DNA of 23,085 nucleotides from Bacillota bacterium (GTDB lineage Bacteria; Bacillota; Clostridia; Saccharofermentanales; DTU023): contig JAFAAL010000040.1 of NCBI GenBank assembly GCA_023426575.1, forward strand, positions 1-23,085, given 5' to 3'. The notes under the pieces were generated by a model. That model worked only from the letters and a program-made list of their open reading frames with translations. It had not been told where the DNA came from and did not search any database. Shown one piece after another: positions 1-6,260 of this stretch (its first letter is position 1; every line of letters begins with the position of its first letter). The position numbers and the translations under genes are program-made.

Positions 1-221
1 ACTTCCGTCAGATTGAGATAGCCAAGATCCTCCAAGTCAGAAGCAGTGATATCCTGCTTCAGTAGCTTAAGATCCTTCTCATAGAGACTCTGCTGACGTG
101 TGCTGACGCCAGGAACACGGCTGCTGCGTCTCAGAATAAAGAGCGCCGCGATGATGAGGGCGAGAATAATGAGGGCGATAATCAGCACAGTGTTGCGATT
201 TTTTAAAGATTCTATATTCAT
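1..221 (-). CDS. N-terminal part of a single-pass membrane protein (cut by window edge)
   Basis: An ATG at 221 reads open to the window edge for 73 codons without a stop. A good ribosome site (GAGAGGAG) lies about 7 bases upstream and a likely promoter precedes it. The protein begins with a short polar stretch (MNIESLKNRN), then one strong hydrophobic helix at about residues 11-30, followed by two arginines and a polar region, so the N-terminus is probably a signal anchor with most of the protein either cytoplasmic or, if the anchor flips, outside. The positive residues just after the helix favour a cytoplasmic C-terminal part. No family can be named from what is visible. The DNA is more AT-rich than the genes to the right. 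Confidence 0.7.
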   Translation of the reverse strand, partial: MNIESLKNRNTVLIIALIILALIIAALFILRRSSRVPGVSTRQQSLYEKDLKLLKQDITASDLEDLGYLNLTE

Positions 222-256
222 ACGAGTTCTCCTCTCTGGATGTATAGTTTTATTTT

Positions 257-284
257 ATCATAGGCGGGTGCCCGAGAGTGTCAT
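257..284 (-). promoter_or_regulatory. Probable promoter of the left-edge membrane gene
   Basis: On the minus strand ATGACA (279-284) and TATGAT (257-262) are separated by 16 bases, close to the sigma-A consensus. The start codon follows about 36 bases downstream with a ribosome site between. Seen by eye only. Confidence 0.5.
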
Positions 285-301
285 TAAGGCCTCGCTTAAT
301 G
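282..301. repeat. Perfect inverted repeat overlapping a -35 element
   Basis: CATTAAG (282-288) and CTTAATG (295-301) form a perfect 7-base inverted repeat with a 6-base centre. It overlaps the -35 of the left-edge gene and lies downstream of the small gene ending at 356. There is no T-run on either side, so an operator is more likely than a terminator, but chance cannot be excluded. Confidence 0.3.
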
Positions 302-355
302 CCTTATATCGTTGTATCTATGCAATGAGTTAATCACGTGCTGGCCTCGTCTCGC

Positions 356-682
356 CTATTTTACGGGCTCGATAAGACCTTCTTTCACATAGATCTCATA
401 GTCGGAAACGGGGATAGCTAGAAATGTTTCCACAATCTCGTCATTTCGACACCAACTCATCGCTATGGATTCAAAGCGGCAAGATCCAAGGTCAAAAGGT
501 TTCAACTCTCCTGTGAGTCTTTGAAAATTACCATTTTCAGAATTATTAGAGCGTAATGTCCCCTCTTCTATATCCACTTTGATATCTTCCGAAGCCCAGA
601 GCCCATCTACATTGTCAATCACGATATAGGCAAAAGTATATCCCGACTTTCCCGTGGCATAGACAATATCACCAATCTGCAT
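356..682 (-). CDS. Small unrecognised protein (108 aa), start uncertain
   Basis: The frame ends at 356 and codes for an acidic, probably beta-rich soluble protein beginning MQIGDIVYATGKSGYTF. I do not recognise the family. The start is unclear: ATG at 682 gives 108 residues but has no clear ribosome site; a GTG at 781 has GAGG six bases upstream, but would make the gene overlap the methyltransferase gene by 74 bases in another frame. The tail beyond 682 has the AT-richer codon use (AAT, GAT, ATA) seen at the left edge, while the upstream extension looks like out-of-frame methyltransferase sequence, which is why I prefer 682. It could be co-transcribed with the methyltransferase, which ends 25 bases upstream. 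Confidence 0.5.
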   Translation of the reverse strand: MQIGDIVYATGKSGYTFAYIVIDNVDGLWASEDIKVDIEEGTLRSNNSENGNFQRLTGELKPFDLGSCRFESIAMSWCRNDEIVETFLAIPVSDYEIYVKEGLIEPVK

Positions 683-707
683 CTTATTAAAAGGCGCAAA
701 GCCTGGA

Positions 708-1448
708 CTAGTGATTGCGCTGTAGGAGATAGAGGCTTCTCTCGGGATAGCTGTTCTCTTCGAGGACTGTCCAATCAGCACCGAGGACCTCGCAAAGTGT
801 CTGGAAGTCGTGAAAGTATTCACTCAGTTCTGCCAGTTCACGCCGATAGAGGCCGCTCTGCTCATCTCGCTTAAAGAAAGTGAAATAAGAGTTTGCGATC
901 GCGCTCTCTTCATCCCAGTCATTTTCCCAGACGAAGCAAGTCTCGGTTTCGTCTGCGCCTCCGAGCTCTGAGTAGAAGCAGTGGTCCCCGCGTTCGCTCG
1001 CAAGGTAGTCTCGCTTGAGGAGGTCGAAGATGAAGAGGCCGCCTGGCACTGTGAGGTCTGAGAGGCGTCGCAGGAGGATCTGAAGCTCCTCGGGGCTGAG
1101 GTGGTTGATGGTGTCTGTCAGGGAGATGACGACGTCTGCCGGGGAGCTGTCCACCTCGAGTATATTCGCATGGATCAGGCTGATCTTATCTCTCGGCTCG
1201 AGGCGCGCTCGAAAGATCGCGAGCATCTCGGGAGACAGGTCGATGGCCTCCGTCTGATGGAAGCTCTTTGCAAGTGGCAGTGTCAGGCGACCCGTGCCAC
1301 AGCCGAGGTCAATCAGCTTTGATTCTGGAGCTTGGGGCAGATATCTTCTGAACCACTCATGAATTTGCTCTATGATCTCAGCATCGCCCTCTGGGTCACT
1401 GAAGGCATCATAGACCTCAGCCAGTAGGGCATAACTCTCAGCATTCAT
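708..1448 (-). CDS. Class I SAM-dependent methyltransferase
   Basis: A 246-residue soluble protein with the Rossmann-type methyltransferase motif I LIDLGCGTGRL at about residues 45-55, motif II acidic position in EAIDLSPEML, and the later SLTDTINHL and PGGLFIFDL segments typical of the Methyltransf_11/25 group. The substrate is not evident from the sequence. The start is ATG at 1448, because AGGAGG lies five bases before it; a GTG six bases further upstream is inside that ribosome site. The ribosome site directly abuts the T-run of the tRNA terminator, so expression must come from read-through of that terminator or from an unseen promoter. The 3' end runs close to the small unrecognised gene downstream. 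Confidence 0.85.
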   Translation of the reverse strand: MNAESYALLAEVYDAFSDPEGDAEIIEQIHEWFRRYLPQAPESKLIDLGCGTGRLTLPLAKSFHQTEAIDLSPEMLAIFRARLEPRDKISLIHANILEVDSSPADVVISLTDTINHLSPEELQILLRRLSDLTVPGGLFIFDLLKRDYLASERGDHCFYSELGGADETETCFVWENDWDEESAIANSYFTFFKRDEQSGLYRRELAELSEYFHDFQTLCEVLGADWTVLEENSYPERSLYLLQRNH

Positions 1449-1459
1449 CGCCACCTCCT

Positions 1460-1486
1460 AAAAAGGACACCCCGTCTGGGGTGTCC
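1460..1486 (-). terminator. Rho-independent terminator of tRNA-Ser
   Basis: On the minus strand GGACACCCC, loop AGAC and GGGGTGTCC form a perfect 9-base-pair hairpin followed by five Ts. It begins 21 bases after the tRNA 3' end. The T-run is followed at once by AGGAGG, the ribosome site of the methyltransferase. Confidence 0.9.
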
Positions 1487-1507
1487 TCTCCTGCCTCGTG
1501 CAGTCTC

Positions 1508-1598
1508 TGGCGGAAGCGGTGGGATTCGAACCCACGGATCGGTCACCCGATCAATGCTTTTCGAGAGCACCCCGTTACGGCCACTTCGGTACGCTTCC
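1508..1598 (-). tRNA. tRNA-Ser, anticodon CGA
   Basis: The minus strand folds as a class II tRNA of 91 bases: acceptor GGAAGCG paired with CGCTTCC, encoded 3' GCCA, anticodon stem GTGCT/AGCAT with loop CTCGAAA giving anticodon CGA (1561-1563), a long variable arm (GATCGG/CCGATC, loop GTGA), and T-arm GTGGG-TTCGAAT-CCCAC. The long variable arm and anticodon identify serine, reading UCG codons. A promoter lies about 46 bases upstream and a strong terminator just downstream, so it is probably a single-gene unit. Confidence 0.95.
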
Positions 1599-1643
1599 GT
1601 ATTCTTGTCTTCTCGTCCCCATTCGGACGCTGCAACGCATTTT

Positions 1644-1672
1644 AGCATAAATGGCCGCGCCTGCCTAGTCGA
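1644..1672 (-). promoter_or_regulatory. Probable promoter of tRNA-Ser
   Basis: Minus-strand TCGACT (1667-1672) and TATGCT (1644-1649) are spaced by 17 bases; the same stretch also holds TGCTAAAAT, which could act as an extended -10. It lies in the 118-base gap between the nitrilase-like gene and the tRNA. I see nothing else in that gap except a direct repeat AAAGCTC. Confidence 0.5.
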
Positions 1673-1716
1673 AAAACGGCTGAGCTTTAAGGAGCTTTTG
1701 AGACGCGACTGCATCC

Positions 1717-2448
1717 TCAGAGCTCGTAGTAGAGGATTCCTGGCGTCTCTGGCTCGTGGGCGGCCAGCTCTCTGCCCTGCTGCCAGACAAAAGCGCCCCC
1801 ATAGGCCACGCCGTCGAGCACCCCCTGATTATTGACGAAGAGGACGGGCCTCGCGAGGATCTCAGTGCGCTCCCTGTATTCGCGGCGATCGATGCTGCCG
1901 CGCTCGAGCGGGAGATTGACGTGGACCGGCCAGAGGAAGCAGTCGCTCTCGGCGTCCGCTCCGACGATGGCCGTCAAGAGTTCATCTTCCCAGAAGTCCC
2001 CACAGATCAGGGTCGTAAAGCGCTTACCGAGGAGTGGGAAGCTATGAAAAGACTCTCCCTCGCGGTAGTCCGCGCAGGCATCGGGCGTCCGCCAGCCCTG
2101 AGAGACCCGGTGGTAATTGTCGGCAATCTCCCCCTCTGTATCGATGACGAGATATGAGGAATAGATCGCCCCCTTCTCATTTTCGATGAAGCCGAAGCCG
2201 ATGGCGATCTCGAGCTCACGGGCGAGCTTTCGAAATGAGCTGATTTCAGGAGAGCGCAGGGCGAGGGCGATTTTGATGTCGTGGGCGTAATTAAAATTGA
2301 TACTGTCGAAGCCAGTGAGTGTGGATTCGCCGAAGAGGACAAGATCAGCTCCTGCGGCTGCGGCCTCATGGACTGCTGCTGTCATCTTCTCTAGATTGCC
2401 ACTAAGATCGTGATCAGAGCTATGGATCGAAGCGAGAGCTATTTTCAT
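1717..2448 (-). CDS. Nitrilase-superfamily (carbon-nitrogen hydrolase) protein with atypical active site
   Basis: A 243-residue soluble protein of the usual length for a single nitrilase fold. The opening MKIALASI, the Glu motif LFGESTLTGF (Glu41) and the Cys motif TLICGDFWED (Cys149) match the superfamily and should give two of the three Glu-Lys-Cys catalytic residues. The segment where the lysine sits (usually Y-R-K-x-H) reads NYHRVSQGW, so the lysine position is Arg114. Substrate cannot be predicted; it may be a divergent amidase or a non-catalytic member. ATG at 2448 has GGAGG nine bases upstream. It is divergent from a short plus-strand ORF and its probable promoter is an extended -10 at 2481-2489. 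Confidence 0.8.
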   Translation of the reverse strand: MKIALASIHSSDHDLSGNLEKMTAAVHEAAAAGADLVLFGESTLTGFDSINFNYAHDIKIALALRSPEISSFRKLARELEIAIGFGFIENEKGAIYSSYLVIDTEGEIADNYHRVSQGWRTPDACADYREGESFHSFPLLGKRFTTLICGDFWEDELLTAIVGADAESDCFLWPVHVNLPLERGSIDRREYRERTEILARPVLFVNNQGVLDGVAYGGAFVWQQGRELAAHEPETPGILYYEL

Positions 2449-2470
2449 CTGGGGATTCCTCCGCGTTGCT

Positions 2471-2489
2471 TGCTACAATAAGGATAGCA
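2471..2489. promoter_or_regulatory. Symmetric bidirectional promoter (two facing extended -10 elements)
   Basis: The plus strand reads TGCTACAAT (TACAAT at 2474-2479) and the minus strand reads TGCTATCCT (TATCCT at 2481-2486). Both are TGn-extended -10 elements sharing a TGCTA...TAGCA dyad, and each points to a ribosome site on its own side: the nitrilase-like gene to the left and the 38-codon ORF to the right. Neither has a convincing -35, as is common for extended -10 promoters. Confidence 0.45.
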
Positions 2490-2504
2490 TTTTAGGAGGA
2501 TTCC

Positions 2505-2621
2505 ATGCGCCACGATCTTTCTTTTTGCATTCTCATCTTAGAACTCTACTTAGAGCTCCACGGTAGTCTCGAGATTCTGGGCCTGGCAGAGCTGCAAGAG
2601 CTCAGTTATGAAATTCTCTAG
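2505..2621 (+). CDS. Possible small protein, 38 aa, leucine-rich
   Basis: A short plus-strand frame starts with ATG at 2505, five bases after a perfect AGGAGG (2494-2499), and has its own extended -10 about 26 bases upstream. The product is leucine- and glutamate-rich (begins MRHDLSFCILILELYLELHG) and looks like one amphipathic or membrane-associated helix. Its TAG stop shares the CTAG palindrome with the stop of the convergent 644-residue gene on the other strand. I do not recognise it. It could be a small protein, a leader peptide or a chance frame; the ribosome site and promoter make chance less likely. Confidence 0.45.
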   Translation: MRHDLSFCILILELYLELHGSLEILGLAELQELSYEIL

Positions 2622-4552
2622 GAGAGCGTCTCCTGAGATAAGAGCTGACGGGGTGAGAAACCGCTGCCGCCCCTGGCTTTGTCCTCTATTAGTTCCATGT
2701 TCCAGGCGCTCATGATCGCGCGGCCGAGGGGCAGATCTGCATAGATGGCAAATTCCTTAAAGAATTCCTCTGGCAGGTAGTCGTTCTCCCTCATATATGT
2801 GGTGATCTTGCTGATGAAGTGGCGCTGATTCGGCACGGCGATTTCTGAGATGTGTCGGACGCGCGTCCAGACGAACTGCTCGTCACCGAGATGGAGATGG
2901 GCGAGATATTCTCGCTCCTGCTCCCGCATTTCGCGGCTCATAAAGGAGGCGTCGTCCAGGACAGCGCAAAGTTCGCTCAGCCCCTTCTCCACCGTCGAGC
3001 GCGGATAGGCATATTGAAGTGTCAACCAGCCATGCAAATAGAGATAGTGGCTCGCGCGCATCAGGATGATCGAGAGGATACGCTCAATGTGCTTGCCGCG
3101 CTTCAAGGTCGCGAGCGTCGGAAAGAGCAGTGCGAGGTCCTCATGATTGAGGGAGAAGGCAAAGCGTGAGAGCCGCTCTTGGCTGCTGCAGTGATTGAGC
3201 TGCGCTAGGAGCCAGCTGCGGTGAATGGGCTCTTGCCTCAGCTGCATCTCCCCTGGTAAGGGCAGAAGGCGCCTGGAGAATTCTATGGCCTCAGCAAAGC
3301 TCGATGACTGGCGCGGGAGTCGTGGCACGTAGAAGGGAGGTGCAAGAGCTCCAGACTGCAGCTTGTTGACGGTCAGATCGATGCTCTCTTGCTTTAAGGG
3401 GGCAAGTGCCTCCTGAAAATCACGCTGGGCCTGCTCTCGCTTCTCTTGAATCTCGCGGGCGACGAGGTTGGCGCTGCCCTCAGCCTCTAGGGGCAGGGGC
3501 TGACGGATGTGATTGATCTGGCTCTCCTGGGCAAAGAGGGGGTGCTCCCTGTCGGCTGTGGTTCCGAGCTCCTCTGGACGCTCTGGAACTTCGGCCCGAG
3601 GCAGGTCTATGCGGGCCTCGCGATGCTCTTCTTTCTTAATAGGAGCTTGCACGTGGGGACGCTTCGGCTCCTCTGCCACAGGGCGAATACGCACTTGTCG
3701 CACACCTGCCACAGCCTCCTCGGCCACTTCGATCTCAGGCAGCGGCGGCAGTTTATCGGCAATCTGAGTGTACTCCGCCTGGTTTAAGAGCTCACTGCCA
3801 ATCCTCTTCTGCTCACTCTCTTCGGCCGCCGTCCCGTCCTCATTAAATTCGGGCAGGCGGTGGGCAAAGGCATCGACCATCGCCTCAAATTCGCGATTGG
3901 CCTCCTGGCTCTCCTGCTGCTCCGCCAAGAACTCAGCCGCCATGTCCTCGACACTTGCCGGTGCCAGATCTGGACGCAGCTTGGGAGGTCTGAGCTCAAG
4001 TTTCAAGGGATTCGCCGCGGCGCTCTCGTGCACAGGGCGACGTCTCTGATAGGGTTGAATCTTCGGATCGGCGGCCTGCCCGCGCGTCTCAGGCTCGGCC
4101 TCAGAGGCTTCGCTGGACTCCGAGAGCTCAGAGCGCTGCGTCGTCTCCACCGCCTCCAGAACGCTCTCTGGCGAGAGCGTCTCATCTCCCTCGTCCAAGA
4201 GGGGGCCTCGCCCATAGCCCAGTTGAATCTTCGGCTCGCGCAAATCTCCCTTGTCGCGCGTCGCCACGAGCTCATCTCCCCGGTAGAGGGAGTGGACAAA
4301 GTCGCGAATCTTCTCGTTCGACTGATCGGGCAGATAGTCAGAGATGGGCTCTGGCCCCTCCGACAGATCCATGTCCTCACTGAAGAGTTCGGCCGCCGAG
4401 CGACTCAATTCACGCTGCGCCTCAGTCAGAGGGGCTGGCTGTTCTTCGCCTTGGCGAGCTTGCGCCGCCTTGGCCTCTTGCCAGAGCTCATCGAGTGAGA
4501 GATCGGTCTGACGTCTCTCGGGAATATGTTTGGGCAGGTCCTGCTTCGACAT
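2618..4552 (-). CDS. Large acidic protein with disordered N-terminal half and helical C-terminal domain (unknown function)
   Basis: A 644-residue protein with no signal peptide or membrane helix, so probably cytoplasmic. Residues 1 to about 400 are rich in Glu, Gln, Pro, Arg and Ala with short repeated themes (EPKIQLGYGR, DPKIQPYQRRR) and look disordered. Residues about 405-625 look like a folded helical domain, with conserved-looking aromatic and basic positions (HRSWLLAQLNHC, HYLYLHGWLTLQYAYPRS, SAWNMELIEDK). I do not recognise the domain. The ATG at 4552 lies nine bases after the stop of the membrane coiled-coil gene, and AGGAG overlaps that stop, so the two are translated from one message. 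A physical partnership at the membrane is likely (inference). A distant tie to ZorC-type EH-signature proteins is a guess only. Confidence 0.75.
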   Translation of the reverse strand: MSKQDLPKHIPERRQTDLSLDELWQEAKAAQARQGEEQPAPLTEAQRELSRSAAELFSEDMDLSEGPEPISDYLPDQSNEKIRDFVHSLYRGDELVATRDKGDLREPKIQLGYGRGPLLDEGDETLSPESVLEAVETTQRSELSESSEASEAEPETRGQAADPKIQPYQRRRPVHESAAANPLKLELRPPKLRPDLAPASVEDMAAEFLAEQQESQEANREFEAMVDAFAHRLPEFNEDGTAAEESEQKRIGSELLNQAEYTQIADKLPPLPEIEVAEEAVAGVRQVRIRPVAEEPKRPHVQAPIKKEEHREARIDLPRAEVPERPEELGTTADREHPLFAQESQINHIRQPLPLEAEGSANLVAREIQEKREQAQRDFQEALAPLKQESIDLTVNKLQSGALAPPFYVPRLPRQSSSFAEAIEFSRRLLPLPGEMQLRQEPIHRSWLLAQLNHCSSQERLSRFAFSLNHEDLALLFPTLATLKRGKHIERILSIILMRASHYLYLHGWLTLQYAYPRSTVEKGLSELCAVLDDASFMSREMREQEREYLAHLHLGDEQFVWTRVRHISEIAVPNQRHFISKITTYMRENDYLPEEFFKEFAIYADLPLGRAIMSAWNMELIEDKARGGSGFSPRQLLSQETLS

Positions 4553-4560
4553 CCGCGCTC

Positions 4561-6072
4561 CTAGATATCCTTATTGGGCCTCAGCGCCACGGGCAGTGCC
4601 TCCACGGCGTCACGAATCGCCGACGCCGTAAAGATCAGGCGCTCAACCACCTCGGCGAGACCGCTGTCAAACTCCTGCAGGGTCTTGTTGACATAACTGC
4701 TCGACTCTTGCGTGAAGTCGCGGCTCGAGTGCGCGAGATTTTCTGCCAGCGTATTGATCTCCTCATTGAGGCTCTGGAGATGGGCGAGAAGTCGCGTGTT
4801 CTGCTCGGCCTGCTCCGTCTTGACGGAGGTCGCCAGCTCAATGGACTTGCCATTAGCGGCCAAAGCCTCAGAAAGCGTCCTAAACGCAGATCGCATGGAA
4901 TCTGAGAGTTCTGCCATGCGCGCTGAGAGGCGGGCCTCTTCACCGGCATAGATCGCCGCCATCTTCTCGGTCGTGCCCGTGATGACCTCGAGGTTTCCTG
5001 AGATTTCACTCATCTCGTTGGCGAGGTCATTTTTGGCCTCAGTCATCAGGCGGAGAGATTCTGTCAGCTCGTTGTTCAGGCTGATGTTCTGCTGCCGCGA
5101 GGTCTCGAGGACGGCGACAGAGTCGTGGATGAATTCACGTGTCGCAGCGATCAGGCTATTGATCTCCGCCAGCTGGGTGCTGATCGGGCGCAGTTCAGTG
5201 CTGAGTTTCTCTGCAACCGACTGGGCAAATTGCCCGGCCAGGCGACTCATCCCCTCCTCTTGCTCGCTGATCAGGCGCTTGGACAGCTCTTGCATCAGCT
5301 TGGCAGAGTCGCGGATGGGAGGTGAGATCTCAGAGCTCATGACCTCGCGTACCGCCTTCTGAATGCCTCCGGCAAATTCAGAATTGGCAAGATAGCGCGC
5401 CGTCTCATTGAAGCTCTGGAATGATTCATCGAGCTTATTCTCATGGGCGAGTAAGTCATCGACCAGGAGGGCGACGCCCGCCCGATCGTTGAAGACGGGG
5501 AAGGCACGTCCGAGGGCATAGCTCAGCCCCTCAAGCTCTGATTCCAATTCCCGCCGATACTGGCGGTCACTGTAGATCAGGCTGCCTGCCAAGACGAGGC
5601 CGAGGACGAGCGGCAGCCAATAGGCCGCGGTCGGAATTCGACCCTGGGGCAGGAGCAGAAAGAGCAGAGCGCTCGCCAGCATCGCAACGACGATCAGGAG
5701 GGGGATGAGGCGTGCAAGGGAGCGTTGTCTTCTGAGATAATCGCGAAAGATTTCCGCCTTTAACTCCTGTTCGGGCGGGGGCAGCCAGCGGTCGTTGTAC
5801 TTGAGTTCTGACTCATCGAGCAGTCTCTGCAGGGCGCCCTCGACTTCTCCCTCGGGCTGCGCCTCAATCAGCTCGGATAGAGCGAGACGATTGTTCATAC
5901 TCCGGCCGGAAAACTGAGTGATGAGATCGGTCGCCTCAAAGATTTGGGCGAGCTCTCGGCGCTGTCTCTGACCGTAGGACCAGAGGAGATAGAGGGCAAA
6001 AATCAAAAGGAGTACGGGGACGACAAGGAATAAAAGAAAAAACTGGGGTTCGAGACCTAGGATTCTTGGCAT
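4561..6072 (-). CDS. Three-helix membrane protein with long cytoplasmic coiled-coil tail (unknown function)
   Basis: A 503-residue protein. Hydrophobic helices lie at about 11-31, 122-141 and 151-167. Basic residues after the first and third helices (YGQRQRRE, SDRQYRRE) put the roughly 90-residue loop and the long C-terminal part in the cytoplasm. Residues about 170-495 are heptad-like helices rich in Ala, Leu, Glu, Ser and Asn, similar in texture to chemoreceptor or ZorA tails. The topology equals that of MotA/TolQ/ExbB and ZorA, but the glycine-rich channel motif of those families is not seen in helix 2 or 3, so I do not assign it to them. First gene of a two-gene operon, divergent from tyrosine phenol-lyase. 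ATG at 6072 has GAGGAGG five bases upstream. Confidence 0.8.
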   Translation of the reverse strand: MPRILGLEPQFFLLFLVVPVLLLIFALYLLWSYGQRQRRELAQIFEATDLITQFSGRSMNNRLALSELIEAQPEGEVEGALQRLLDESELKYNDRWLPPPEQELKAEIFRDYLRRQRSLARLIPLLIVVAMLASALLFLLLPQGRIPTAAYWLPLVLGLVLAGSLIYSDRQYRRELESELEGLSYALGRAFPVFNDRAGVALLVDDLLAHENKLDESFQSFNETARYLANSEFAGGIQKAVREVMSSEISPPIRDSAKLMQELSKRLISEQEEGMSRLAGQFAQSVAEKLSTELRPISTQLAEINSLIAATREFIHDSVAVLETSRQQNISLNNELTESLRLMTEAKNDLANEMSEISGNLEVITGTTEKMAAIYAGEEARLSARMAELSDSMRSAFRTLSEALAANGKSIELATSVKTEQAEQNTRLLAHLQSLNEEINTLAENLAHSSRDFTQESSSYVNKTLQEFDSGLAEVVERLIFTASAIRDAVEALPVALRPNKDI

Positions 6073-6109
6073 GTGACCTCCTCGCGCTCACGCGCAATCT
6101 ATCTTTTTG

Positions 6110-6118
6110 ATTATATCA
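6110..6118 (-). promoter_or_regulatory. Extended -10 promoter of the membrane coiled-coil operon
   Basis: The minus strand reads TGATATAAT, a perfect TGn-TATAAT extended -10, about 38 bases before the start codon at 6072. The -35 region is weak (GAGGCA at a 17-base spacing). A small GCGC hairpin lies just before the ribosome site. Confidence 0.65.
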
Positions 6119-6174
6119 GATATTTGGCACTCTGCCTCAGAGCGATTTTGTGAACTTCTCCCTCTTTTTGAGGT

Positions 6175-6203
6175 TTGACTATGATTTTTTAGTGTACTAT
6201 GCT
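6175..6203 (+). promoter_or_regulatory. Promoter of tyrosine phenol-lyase
   Basis: TTGACT (6175-6180), a 17-base spacer and TATGCT (6198-6203) form a near-consensus sigma-A promoter. The start codon is 57 bases downstream of the -10. The leader holds two TGCACG copies (6211-6216 and 6229-6234), which may be a binding site. Between this promoter and the divergent one at 6110-6118 I see no other feature. Confidence 0.75.
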
Positions 6204-6260
6204 AGCTTTATGCACGGGCGGCTCTAGCTGCACGCCTATTATCTCTAGGAGGATCACAGC

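Noticed and set aside
100..333. Plus-strand frame at the left edge
   Set aside because: No ribosome site, and it lies opposite a minus-strand frame that has a promoter, a ribosome site and a credible membrane anchor.
1445..1714. Minus-strand frame running through tRNA-Ser
   Set aside because: It crosses a clear tRNA and terminator and has no protein-like features.
3860..4498. Plus-strand frame opposite the 644-residue gene
   Set aside because: Leu/Arg-rich antisense frame from biased codons, no ribosome site or promoter; the same holds for long plus-strand frames at 9307-10035, 10825-11622, 13047-13757 and 16686-17498.
4561..6072. Firm assignment as ZorA or a MotA/ExbB proton channel
   Set aside because: Only helix order and the long tail agree; the glycine-rich channel motif and a ZorB partner are not seen.
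6211..6246. Riboswitch or T-box leader before tpl
   Set aside because: The leader is under 60 bases with no T-box motif or terminator hairpin; only a short direct repeat is present.
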